Assembly (NCBI GenBank): GCA_002699185.1
Contig: PABG01000138.1
Coordinates: 1 to 48,991 of the forward strand
Origin: Gammaproteobacteria bacterium
GTDB taxonomy: Bacteria > Pseudomonadota > Gammaproteobacteria > Thiohalobacterales > Thiohalobacteraceae
DNA length: 48,991 bases
Direction of reading: 5' to 3'
Part shown: piece after piece, positions 7,195 to 15,167 of the stretch
How the letters are laid out: every line of letters starts with the position of its first letter
Position numbering within the stretch: position 1 is the stretch's first letter
Made by a program: the position numbers and the translations under genes
The notes under the pieces: generated by a model
What the model was told of the DNA's origin: nothing
Database searches by the model: none
The model's input: the letters and a program-made list of their open reading frames with translations, nothing else

Positions 7195-8435
7195 ATACCC
7201 GACACCCGTATCTGTACGTTCTGACCCTGCTTGCCGGCCTGACCCTGCCCGCTGCGGCAACTCAGGCCGCCGAGGACGACCACACCGCCGGGCAGGCGGG
7301 CGAACATTCCGAACATTCCAAAGACACCGACGCCGGCAGGCACGCCGGAGAGGAAAAACACCAGGAAAATGAAGTCCATCTCACCGAGGCGCAGCGCAAG
7401 CGACTCAACCTGAAGGTGGCACAGGCCGAACGCGGCAGCGCCGAGGCCATTGTGCGCCTGCCGGCCACGCTGGCCTTCGACGCCGACCGCGTCGCGCGTA
7501 TCGGACCGCGTCTGCGCGCGAAGGTCGTCAAGGTGGTCAAGGATCTGGGCGAGCGGGTGGCGGCCGGTGAGCCGGTGTTGATCATGGACAGTGTCGAACT
7601 GGGCAAGGCCAAGGCCGGGTATCTCACCGCCCGGGCCCGGCTCAATGCCGAGCAGGCCAATTACAACCGCGAACGCAAGCTGGCCGCGCAGGACATCTCC
7701 AGCAAGGCCGCGCTGCTCGAGGCGCAGGCACGCTATCACCAAGCCCGGGCGGAGCTGGACGCCGCGGTCGAGGAACTGCGCCTCTACGGCCTTTCCCGCG
7801 AGAGCGTCGAGGCCATCGAGGCCGGCGGCGAAATACCGCTGTCGCGCTACGTGCTGACCAGCCCCATCGCCGGCGTGGTGCAACAGCGCGACGTCATGCC
7901 CGGACAGACCGTCGGGCCGGAGACCAGCCCCATCCATGTGGTGGATGACAGCCGCCTGTGGGTCATGATCCAGGCCTATGAGCGGCACATTCCGGCCCTG
8001 GCGCCGGGCCAGCAGGTACACCTGCGCCTGCGGGCCCTGCCCGACGAGACCTTCGCGGGCCGGGTCGACTGGATCTCGCGGGCGCTGGATACCGACTCCC
8101 GCACCCTCAGGCTGCGCGCCACGGTGGCCAACCGCCAGGCGATGCTGCGCGCGGGCATGTTCGGCACCGCCTCGATCCATGTCGCCGAGGGCGGCGAGAG
8201 CGCCCTGGTGCCGCTGGGTGCGGTGCAGACAGTGGAAGGTAAACCGACCGTATTCGTCCCCGGTAATGAGCCGGGCGCGTTCCGTGCCGTAACGGTCGTA
8301 CTGGGCCGGGAATCCGGCGGCCAGGTGGAGGTGATCGCCGGCCTGCATCCCGGCGAGCAACTGGTCGTGGCGGGCGCCTTCGATCTGAAATCCGTAATGA
8401 CCGCCGGTGGCCGCAGTGCCGCCCACAACCACTGA
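7191..8435 (+). CDS. czcB: CzcB-like periplasmic adaptor (membrane fusion protein)
   Basis: The 414-residue protein has a signal peptide (L-L-A-G-L-T-L-P-A-A-A) followed by a His/Glu-rich segment (about residues 26-60, eight or so His) of the kind that binds metal in CzcB proteins. Then come the barrel-sandwich lipoyl halves flanking an alpha hairpin (R-A-R-L-N-A-E-Q-A-N-Y-N-R-E) and a beta-barrel domain. It links the RND pump to the outer membrane channel and may deliver metal ions to it. It overlaps czcC by 4 nt and is followed after 12 nt by czcA. Confidence 0.92.
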   Translation: MNTRHPYLYVLTLLAGLTLPAAATQAAEDDHTAGQAGEHSEHSKDTDAGRHAGEEKHQENEVHLTEAQRKRLNLKVAQAERGSAEAIVRLPATLAFDADRVARIGPRLRAKVVKVVKDLGERVAAGEPVLIMDSVELGKAKAGYLTARARLNAEQANYNRERKLAAQDISSKAALLEAQARYHQARAELDAAVEELRLYGLSRESVEAIEAGGEIPLSRYVLTSPIAGVVQQRDVMPGQTVGPETSPIHVVDDSRLWVMIQAYERHIPALAPGQQVHLRLRALPDETFAGRVDWISRALDTDSRTLRLRATVANRQAMLRAGMFGTASIHVAEGGESALVPLGAVQTVEGKPTVFVPGNEPGAFRAVTVVLGRESGGQVEVIAGLHPGEQLVVAGAFDLKSVMTAGGRSAAHNH

Positions 8436-8447
8436 GGGGGCGCGCAC

Positions 8448-11400
8448 ATGATCGACAAGCTGATAAGGGCGGCTCTCGCCAACCGTTTATTGACCCTGGT
8501 GCTGGTGCTCGGCCTGGCCGGTGCCGGCGTCTATTCCCTGCAACGGGTCCCCATCGACTCCTTTCCCGATGTGACGCCGTCCATGGTCCAGGTATTCACC
8601 GTCAGCCCCGGCCTGTCGCCGGTGGACGTGGAGACGCTGATCTCCTATCCGGTGGAGATCTCCATGTACGGCCTGCCCGGACTGAAACGGGTGCAGAGCA
8701 CCTCCATCTTCGGGCTCTCGCGGGTGAATATCTATTTCGAGGACGGCACCGACATCTACTTCGCCCGCCGTCTGGTGATGGAGCGCCTGGCCAAGGCCCG
8801 CGAAGCCATCCCCAAGGGGCTGGGCGAACCGGAGCTCGGCCCCATCACCACCGGCCTGGGCCGGGTGTTCATGTACACCATCGATAACAAGGAAGGGGCA
8901 AGCCACTCGCCGATGGAGCTGCGCACCGCCCAGGACTGGATCGTCAAACCCATGCTGCGCACCGTCCCCGGCGTCACCGGGGTCTTGTCCATCGGCGGCT
9001 ATGAAAAACAGTACCAGGTGAAACTGGACCAGAACGCCCTGGTGGCACGGGATCTGAGCATTGCCGACATACGCCGCGCCATCGTCGCCAACAACCGCAA
9101 CGTAGGCGCCTCCTTCATCAACCGCGGCGGCGAGGAGTACATCATCCGCGGCTACGGTTGGGTAAAGCCCGGTGATCAGGGGCTGGAGGATCTGCGCAAT
9201 ATCCTGATCCGGGAGCAGGGCGGCACGCCGGTCTATCTCGGCGACGTAGCCGAGGTGAGTTATGGCCCCGCCATCCGCCGCGGTGCCCTGGTGGCCAACG
9301 GCGAAGAGGCGGTGGGCGGCTTCGTGCTCAAGCTCATCTACACCAACACCCAGGAACTGCTGGGTGCGATCGAGGACAAGGTCGCCGCCATCAACCAGGC
9401 CCTGCCCGACGGCATGGTCCTCAATGAGTACTATTCCCAGGGCGATCTGGTCTCCAAGGCGGTGGGCACGGTGGAGAAGGCCCTGCTGGAAGGCGCGGTG
9501 CTGGTGCTGGCGCTGTTGTATCTGTTCCTGGGCAATCTGCGTTCCACCCTGATCGTGATCGCCAGTCTGCCGCTGGCCGTGCTGGTGGCCTTCATCGCCA
9601 TGGACTACGTGGGCATGTCCGCCAACCTGATGAGTCTCGGCGGCCTGGCCATCGGCATCGGGATGATGGTGGACGGTGCCGTGGTCGTGGAGGAAAACAT
9701 CTTCCGCCACCTGGAGGAACGCCAGAACGAGCGGGTCAGCATGAGCCGCCTGGTGGGCGAGGCCGCACGCGAGGTGGCACGTCCCGTGGTATTCGCCATC
9801 GGCATCATCATCATCGTGTTCCTGCCGCTGTTCACCCTGCAGGGTGTGGAAGGCAAGATGTTCTCGCCCATGGCCTATACCATCTCCTTTGCCCTGGCCG
9901 GCGCCCTGATCATGGCCCTGACCCTGGTGCCGGTGCTCTCCAGTCTGGTGTTCTCCCGGGGCAGCGCCCACGGCGAACCCCGGCTGGTCAGCTGGCTCAA
10001 GAATGCCTACCGACCGATCATCCGCACTCTGGTGGAACGCCCCAGGGCGGTGTTCGGCACCGCCGTGGCGGTATTCGCGGCCAGCCTGGCCCTGTTCCCG
10101 TTTCTGGGGACGGAATTCGTGCCGACGCTGCGCGAGGGCACCTTCTTCGTGCGCTCGACGCTGCCGCCCGGCACCAACCTGGACAAGTCCATCGAATACT
10201 CCAGGCATATCCAGGGGATCTTCGATGAGTTCCCCGAGGTTACCGGTACCTATGCCCGCGTCGGTCGCGCCGAGGTTGGGGGTGATCCCGAGCCGGTGAA
10301 CGTGGTGGCATCGCTGGTGGCGCTCAAACCGCTCGATAAATGGAAAAGCGGGCGCAGTTATGAACAACTGCAAAGCGTCATGGCCGAACGGCTGCAGGCC
10401 GAGCTGCCGGGGTTGGCCAACAACTTCTCCCAGCCCATTGCCCTGCGCACCGACGAGTTATTGTCGGGCATCATGGCCCAGGTGGTGATCAGTCTGTATG
10501 GCGACGATCTCGACGAGCTGGCCGAATACGGCGAGAAGATCCAGCACATCGCCAGACAGGTCGATGGCGCGGTGGATGTGCGCATGCAACAGCAGGGCGG
10601 CAAGCCGCAGGTCGTGGTACGACCCGACCGCCGGGAACTGGCCCGTTACGGCATCGCCCTGGATGATGTCCTGTCCGCGGTGGAAACCGGTATCGGCGGC
10701 GCCACCGCGGGCCAGGTGTTCGAGGGCATTCGCCGCTTCGATATCTTCGTGCGCCTGGACAAGGATGCCCGCGAGCGGGTCGACCAGATCCGCAGCCTGC
10801 CCCTGCACACCGCCGAGGGCGCGCTGATCCCGCTGTCGCGGGTGGCCGACGTCGACGTATTCATCGGTCCCAAGAAGATCTCACGCGCCAAGGCCAGCCG
10901 GCGGGTGTTCGTGCAGCTCAACGTGCGCGGACGTGACATGGGCAGCGTAGTCGCCGACATCGAACGGCAGGTGGCCGAGAAAATCGATCTGCCGGCGGGC
11001 TACTACGTCGAATACGGCGGTCAGTTCGAAAACCAGCGCCGGGCCATGCAGACGCTGTATATCGTCGTCCCCATCACCCTGGCGCTGATCTTCCTGATGC
11101 TGTTCTCGGCCTTTGGCAGCCTGCGCTATGCGGTGCTGATCTTCCTCAACGTGCCCTTCGCCATCACCGGCGGCATCGTGGCCCTGTGGCTGTCCGGCCT
11201 GTACCTGTCGGTGCCCGGTGCGGTGGGCTTCATCGCGGTGTTCGGCGTGGCGGTGCTCAATGGCGTGGTGATGGTCTCCTACATCAACCAGCTGCGCGAG
11301 CAGGGCATGGAGACGCTGGAGGCGGTGCGGGTCGGCGCCGAACGCCGCCTGCGGCCGGTGCTGATGACCGCCTCGGTGGCCATCCTCGGGCTGATCCCGT

Positions 11401-11552
11401 TGCTGCTGGCCAGCGGCATCGGCGCCAACGTGCAGCGCCCGCTGGCGGCGGTGGTGATCGGGGGGCTCATAACCTCGACCCTGTTGACCCTGCTGGTGCT
11501 GCCGAGCGTCTATCGCTGGTTCGCCGTACCGCGTCGCGAAGCCGAAATCTGA
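8448..11552 (+). CDS. czcA: CzcA-like heavy-metal RND efflux pump
   Basis: At 1034 residues with twelve membrane segments and two large periplasmic loops, this is a full-length HME-RND transporter: R-V-P-I-D-S-F-P-D-V near the N-terminus is typical. The helix-4 proton-relay motif is A-I-G-I-G-M-M-V-D-G-A-V-V-V-E-E-N with Asp409. Classical Zn/Co/Cd CzcA proteins read D-F-G at the start of this motif, so the substrate may differ from CzcA proper. A GAGGGGG ribosome site precedes the ATG. It is the motor of the CBA complex with the two preceding genes and pumps ions from periplasm to outside using the proton gradient. The ion itself cannot be fixed from sequence alone. Confidence 0.93.
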   Translation: MIDKLIRAALANRLLTLVLVLGLAGAGVYSLQRVPIDSFPDVTPSMVQVFTVSPGLSPVDVETLISYPVEISMYGLPGLKRVQSTSIFGLSRVNIYFEDGTDIYFARRLVMERLAKAREAIPKGLGEPELGPITTGLGRVFMYTIDNKEGASHSPMELRTAQDWIVKPMLRTVPGVTGVLSIGGYEKQYQVKLDQNALVARDLSIADIRRAIVANNRNVGASFINRGGEEYIIRGYGWVKPGDQGLEDLRNILIREQGGTPVYLGDVAEVSYGPAIRRGALVANGEEAVGGFVLKLIYTNTQELLGAIEDKVAAINQALPDGMVLNEYYSQGDLVSKAVGTVEKALLEGAVLVLALLYLFLGNLRSTLIVIASLPLAVLVAFIAMDYVGMSANLMSLGGLAIGIGMMVDGAVVVEENIFRHLEERQNERVSMSRLVGEAAREVARPVVFAIGIIIIVFLPLFTLQGVEGKMFSPMAYTISFALAGALIMALTLVPVLSSLVFSRGSAHGEPRLVSWLKNAYRPIIRTLVERPRAVFGTAVAVFAASLALFPFLGTEFVPTLREGTFFVRSTLPPGTNLDKSIEYSRHIQGIFDEFPEVTGTYARVGRAEVGGDPEPVNVVASLVALKPLDKWKSGRSYEQLQSVMAERLQAELPGLANNFSQPIALRTDELLSGIMAQVVISLYGDDLDELAEYGEKIQHIARQVDGAVDVRMQQQGGKPQVVVRPDRRELARYGIALDDVLSAVETGIGGATAGQVFEGIRRFDIFVRLDKDARERVDQIRSLPLHTAEGALIPLSRVADVDVFIGPKKISRAKASRRVFVQLNVRGRDMGSVVADIERQVAEKIDLPAGYYVEYGGQFENQRRAMQTLYIVVPITLALIFLMLFSAFGSLRYAVLIFLNVPFAITGGIVALWLSGLYLSVPGAVGFIAVFGVAVLNGVVMVSYINQLREQGMETLEAVRVGAERRLRPVLMTASVAILGLIPLLLASGIGANVQRPLAAVVIGGLITSTLLTLLVLPSVYRWFAVPRREAEI

Positions 11553-11566
11553 GAGAGGATGCAGAC

Positions 11567-11899
11567 ATGAAAGAAATCAAGGCCTATGTACGCAACAACA
11601 TGGTGGACGCGGTGGTCGATGCCCTCGCGGCCATGCCGGGCGTGCCCGGCGTGGCCGTGGTGCCGGTCAGCGGATTCGGCCATGTCCATGACGATCGGGA
11701 CACCACCGTGCGCATCCGGATGACCAAACTGGAAATCGATGTACCGGACGCCCAGGTGGAAGCCGTGATCGACTGTATCGTCCGTCATGCCCGCACCGGC
11801 GCCGGCCACCCCGGCGACGGCCGGGTCTATGTGACAAGCCTGGAGGAAACGGTACGCATCGCCGATGGTCGGCGCGGCGATGCGAGTCTGGCAATCTGA
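11567..11899 (+). CDS. PII-NG family protein (PII-like, linked to metal RND pumps)
   Basis: This 110-residue PII-fold protein starts K-E-I-K-A-Y-V-R and contains G-F-G-H-V-H and R-V-Y-V-T-S-L-E-E-T-V-R-I near the C-terminus. The long T-loop and the Tyr51 uridylylation site of GlnB/GlnK are not present. Genes of the PII new group (PII-NG) are known to lie next to CzcA/CusA-type pumps, as here, 14 nt after czcA with GAGAGGATG as ribosome site. A role as metal or nucleotide sensor for the pump is likely but unproven. His-rich G-H-V-H-D-D may bind metal. Confidence 0.82.
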   Translation: MKEIKAYVRNNMVDAVVDALAAMPGVPGVAVVPVSGFGHVHDDRDTTVRIRMTKLEIDVPDAQVEAVIDCIVRHARTGAGHPGDGRVYVTSLEETVRIADGRRGDASLAI

Positions 11900-11904
11900 C
11901 TCCA

Positions 11905-11950
11905 GCCGGCATACCGTGCCGGCGGCGGCCGGCCCTGGTGCGGCCGCCGC
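11905..11950 (+). terminator. Tandem GC-rich hairpins after the czc block
   Basis: Two stem-loops follow each other directly after the PII-NG stop: a 7-bp stem (11905-11911 with 11917-11923) and a 10-bp stem (11922-11931 with 11941-11950). The two share two bases, so they would compete. No T run follows, so this is either a weak terminator or an RNA-stabilising end. Confidence 0.4.
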
Positions 11951-12182
11951 TGATCAACCGTTTCGTTCGCAGTACCTACGCTGTGCTGCAGCACCCGGTG
12001 ACCGCTTCCGTGCTGTTCGCGGGCTGATCTGATTCTGGCTGGCACCGTCAATCCATTTCGATGCCATGCTGAGCGACGAGCTGTACCAGTTTATGAACTG
12101 GAGCATGCTGATCGATGGTCTGCTGTTCTGACGGCTGATGCTCGACCCGTGCGATCCTGCGCATCCAACACCCCACGTCACA
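11941..12182 (+). pseudogene. Remnant of a CtaG-like cytochrome oxidase assembly / copper protein gene
   Basis: No intact gene lies between 11900 and 12398. Translation from 11941 gives F-V-R-S-T-Y-A-V-L-Q-H-P-V-T-A-S-V-L-F-A; a one-base deletion near 12022 then shifts the frame, which continues as F-W-L-A-P-S-I-H-F-D-A-M-L-S and L-Y-Q-F-M-N-W-S-M-L-I-D-G-L-L-F, then R-L-M-L-D-P. This resembles the membrane core of CtaG-like proteins (COG3336 type). TGA stops at 12030-12032 and 12129-12131 fall where Trp is expected. Both ends of the gene are missing. From 12183 to 12398 nothing was recognised. Confidence 0.5.
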
Positions 12183-12398
12183 TGACCCGGCTGCTGATCC
12201 GGCTCGCCGGCTGGACAAGGAGCCGGCCAGGAACACCAGGGACATCAGCGGCCATATACCCGAACCCGCCTTCACCTGACCGAAGAGAACGGCCGTCGGA
12301 TCACGACAACAGATTACAAAGTCAGCGTGAATCTGCTGTTCATTGCAAATACGCCGAGGGGCCCCGCGCAGCCTTCGGTGATCTCACCCGATCCCAAT

Positions 12399-12743
12399 TC
12401 AGTCCGACAAGTCACGTCTGCGTTGATCGAACTCCTCTTTGTCGATCTCACCACGGGCATAACGTTCCTTGAGGATATCCAGCGCCGTTTTCTGACTGCT
12501 CCCGGGCGGCGGCAGGGATGCCCCACCCCCTCCCATCCAACGTACCGCGAGCACGATTAGCAGAATTATCCCGCCCCAGAATACGATCATCATAATGGAT
12601 CCGAACACGATATGTCCCCAGCCCCAGCCCCAATCGCCGTGCCAACCATAGTACGGACGCTCGGGGGTCTGGGCGTAGACTGCCATGGAAGCCAGAATGC
12701 CCGTCAGCAAAACGATTGCCTGTTTACCGATCGCTTGTTTCAT
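12399..12743 (-). CDS. SHOCT-domain membrane protein
   Basis: The 114-residue protein has an N-terminal signal-like segment (L-L-T-G-I-L-A-S-M-A-V-Y-A), an aromatic Trp/Gly/His-rich stretch, one strong membrane helix (about residues 44-68), and a C-terminal SHOCT motif (D-I-L-K-E-R-Y-A-R-G-E-I-D-K-E-E-F). SHOCT proteins are small and often sit next to metal efflux genes, but their role is poorly known. GCAGGAGG precedes the ATG at a good distance. It is a single-gene unit, convergent with the czc block and followed by the decayed CtaG-like gene. Confidence 0.8.
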   Translation of the reverse strand: MKQAIGKQAIVLLTGILASMAVYAQTPERPYYGWHGDWGWGWGHIVFGSIMMIVFWGGIILLIVLAVRWMGGGGASLPPPGSSQKTALDILKERYARGEIDKEEFDQRRRDLSD

Positions 12744-13127
12744 AGATCAAACCTCCTGCAATTCGGCCCCTGTACGAACTGGCATTGCAGCATCAAGTTA
12801 CCATGCATTCGTCTATCCAACCTATCAAAAAACTGCCTGGGCATTGCACCGCGCCCATCAATGGCACCGAATCCTTCCCCGATAAAGGAAGCCGCTGTCG
12901 GAGCCGACCCTACTGTGCGGCGGGACCTTCGACGAGGGATCCTGCGGCATGGTCGCCAGAAACCCGCCACCGAAAATCGATGCCAGCAGGGCGCCCATTA
13001 CCGGTGCGATCTGCAACGTCGGAACAGGTGGACGCCCGACCGTACAGCCTTACGTGAGGTGGTCTTGCTGTTGCGTCATGATCCCGCGGCCCATGGCCTA
13101 TAAAACATGACACTGACGGTATCCACT
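12744..13127. other. Intergenic stretch without a recognised gene
   Basis: These 384 bases hold no convincing gene. On the minus strand a 46-codon reading frame (about 12999-12862) begins M-G-A-L-L-A-S-I-F-G-G-G-F-L-A-T-M, a membrane-like stretch. The same frame upstream has a stop after M-T-Q-Q-Q-D-H-L-T (near 13051). It may be the remains of a small membrane protein; no family was recognised. Confidence 0.3.
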
Positions 13128-13637
13128 TCAGCCAGGATGATGGCCGCCATGCCCGTGCGGACCGGGCTGCACCTCGCGGCCCGCCACCTCGGTCTCCTCC
13201 AGGTAATGGACAAAGGCCCGTCGCAACCGCTCGCCCCAGCCCGCACCCAGACGAGCGCCGGCCCGCTGCAGCGTCGCCTCTATGTGCACGGCCGTTGCCT
13301 GCAGCAGATCGTAGGTGATGGTCAGCTTGTCCGCAGCAATATCCACCGCGCACACCCCCATCATGGCGCGGAGTTGCCCGGTGACCTGCTGAGCGTCAGT
13401 ATCCGACAAGGGTGAGTCCAACCGCAGGCGGCGGCGCTTGAGCACCTCCTGCCCTTCCTGCTTCGGTGCCCACTCACCCGGCACGCCGATGTATAGATGC
13501 GGGTTGGCCAGGAAGCGGTCCTTGCATTGTTGCGAGCAGAAGGCGAAAACCATATCCTGATAGTTGATCGCGTTCTGGTCCGGCACCACCAGCATCTGGC
13601 ACACCGGGTCTTTCACCTTTTCACTGCCTGATCCCAT
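13128..13637 (-). CDS. YHS-domain protein with a C-terminal HMA-like domain and His tail
   Basis: The 169-residue protein starts with a YHS domain (about residues 9-50; D-P-V-C-Q-M, then F-C-S-Q-Q-C), a small zinc-ribbon-like metal-binding fold. Residues about 75-150 resemble a ferredoxin-like HMA fold (G-V-C-A-V-D-I-A-A-D-K-L-T-I-T-Y-D), but without the C-x-x-C metal loop. The chain ends in a His/Gly tail (H-G-H-G-G-H-H). A cytoplasmic metal carrier role is likely, possibly for copper. CTGGAGG precedes the ATG. It follows the MFS gene by 53 nt and may be co-transcribed. Confidence 0.75.
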   Translation of the reverse strand: MGSGSEKVKDPVCQMLVVPDQNAINYQDMVFAFCSQQCKDRFLANPHLYIGVPGEWAPKQEGQEVLKRRRLRLDSPLSDTDAQQVTGQLRAMMGVCAVDIAADKLTITYDLLQATAVHIEATLQRAGARLGAGWGERLRRAFVHYLEETEVAGREVQPGPHGHGGHHPG

Positions 13638-13690
13638 CTTCGTGACCCCTCCAGAAGTGCGTCACGTCGTGCGGCCGTCTCCTCAGCCCC

Positions 13691-14917
13691 TTACTCGGCT
13701 GTTGCCGGTACACGACGGCCGGCCGCCATACCGGCCAGCGCCCCGGCCAGCAACAACGCCGCTGTGAGCCAGAACGGCGCCTCGACGGCAATACCGTACA
13801 GCCACCCGGCCGCAGCCGAGCCAAGCCCCTGGCCCAGGCTGGCGGCGGCGGTCTGCTTGCCAAGCGCCGCGCCCTGCGCCAGGCCAGCGTTCAATGTAAT
13901 CCGGTACGCGAGCATCGGGATGAGAATCCCGGAACCGGCGGCGAACAACCCGACCAGCAGTATCAGCCAGTTCCAGTTGGCCGCCGATGGCAACAAGCCC
14001 ACACCCACCGCCATTGCAAGAAAAGCCGGCGTGATGATGAAGCGGAATCCGACACGCCGGACAAGCGGCGAGAACACCAGCATCTGGACCGCCACCATCA
14101 CCAGGCTGCACTCCATGAACATCCAGCCGATCTGCAACGGATCGAGCCCCAGCACCTGTTGGCCCTGCAGGGCGATGGCAACCTCGAAGGCGCCCAGGCC
14201 AAACATGCCCAGCAGCGCCAGCAAGAGCAGCACATTCACCGAATGGACGTTACGCGAACTATGCTGTACCGGAGCCGCGTGGGGTGCGGGCGAGATACCG
14301 GGGAGCCAGCGCCAGACCGCCAGCCAGATCACGACACCGCCGGCAGCCGCGGTAAAGAACGGCGCCGAGAACGAACCACCCGCCCCCACCTCCATCAAAC
14401 CCCCGACCTGCAGCTCCGTGAGCCAGCCGCCAAGCAAGGGCCCCGCCATAAAGCCCAGCGTGGTGGCGGCGGTCATCCAGGCAAAGCGGCGCGCCCGCAC
14501 CTCGGGCGCGCTGGTATCGCTGACGTAGGCCAGGGCCACGGGCAGTACGGCGGCAACCAGTGCCCCACCCAGTCCTCGCGCCAGATAAGCCAGCCACAGA
14601 TTCGTCGCCAGGCCGAAGGTTGCCAGCGTCAGCACGCAGCCACCCAGGCCCAGCAGGATCACCGGCCGACGGCCGACGCGGTCCGAGACCCGCCCCCACA
14701 GCGGCGCACCGACAAATAATGCCAGCATGTAGATGCCGGCGATCATCCCGGTGTGCCAGGCGACCGAAAAACGGGCCGCATCGCCCAACAGGCGTTCCAG
14801 CAGAAACGGCAGCAACGGCAGCACGATGCCGTACCCCACATACACCACGAACACCGCCGCCATGAGCAGAAAGAACGGCAATGTCGCCAGTCCGTCACCT
14901 CGCCGTCCCGCCATCAT
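13691..14917 (-). CDS. Major facilitator superfamily exporter (12-helix, drug/metal type)
   Basis: From the ATG at 14917 the protein has 408 residues and twelve membrane segments. Motif A (G-R-V-S-D-R-V-G-R-R-P) lies between helices 2 and 3, and motif C-like Gly/Pro-rich sequence (L-G-F-M-A-G-P-L-L-G-G-W) in helix 5 marks a proton antiporter of the TetA-like group. The start overlaps the stop of an upstream His-rich small gene (ATGA), so translation is coupled. A longer in-frame extension upstream reads the other gene out of frame and is rejected. The substrate is unknown; coupling to a His-rich protein hints at a metal or metal complex. Confidence 0.85.
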   Translation of the reverse strand: MMAGRRGDGLATLPFFLLMAAVFVVYVGYGIVLPLLPFLLERLLGDAARFSVAWHTGMIAGIYMLALFVGAPLWGRVSDRVGRRPVILLGLGGCVLTLATFGLATNLWLAYLARGLGGALVAAVLPVALAYVSDTSAPEVRARRFAWMTAATTLGFMAGPLLGGWLTELQVGGLMEVGAGGSFSAPFFTAAAGGVVIWLAVWRWLPGISPAPHAAPVQHSSRNVHSVNVLLLLALLGMFGLGAFEVAIALQGQQVLGLDPLQIGWMFMECSLVMVAVQMLVFSPLVRRVGFRFIITPAFLAMAVGVGLLPSAANWNWLILLVGLFAAGSGILIPMLAYRITLNAGLAQGAALGKQTAAASLGQGLGSAAAGWLYGIAVEAPFWLTAALLLAGALAGMAAGRRVPATAE

Positions 14918-15090
14918 ACTCGTGCTTCCGACGCGCGCACATCCGACCCACCCTTGGCAGGTGCCGGATAGGCGCAGCTGGCCGGCGGGCACTCGCAGGC
15001 GTGAAGCGAGGTCATCGCCGCGTGGTCGTGGCCCCGACGGGCATGACCCTGGGAGTGCGGGCCGGCATGATGCTGATGCGATGCCCCCAT
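14914..15090 (-). CDS. 58-residue His/Cys-rich small protein coupled to the MFS gene
   Basis: ATG at 15090 follows CGGAGG at a good distance. The product begins M-G-A-S-H-Q-H-H-A-G-P-H-S-Q-G-H and contains eight His in the first 30 residues, then C-E-C-P-P-A-S-C (Cys 32, 34, 39). It has no signal peptide or membrane segment. Its stop overlaps the MFS start in an ATGA. The strong ribosome site, the overlap and the metal-ligand composition support a real gene for a cytoplasmic metal-binding protein; no named family was recognised. Confidence 0.7.
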   Translation of the reverse strand: MGASHQHHAGPHSQGHARRGHDHAAMTSLHACECPPASCAYPAPAKGGSDVRASEARV

Positions 15091-15167
15091 GATAAAAACC
15101 TCCGTTCATTCAGCCGATCAGGAATCGGAAAAAAACGTCACCGACGCGACAGGGCCGCGCCACGGCC

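Noticed and set aside
8487-10373. Long open frame of 628 codons on the strand opposite czcA
   Set aside because: It is the GC-rich shadow of a well-matched RND gene, has low-complexity composition and no family match.
12021-12140. TGA codons read as Trp or selenocysteine in the CtaG-like remnant
   Set aside because: TGG is used for Trp in the same frame, a frameshift is also present and the gene lacks both ends, so decay is the simpler explanation.
14918-15109. N-terminal extension of the MFS exporter by 64 residues
   Set aside because: The extension is not membrane- or exporter-like, and the region is better explained by the His-rich small gene in another frame.
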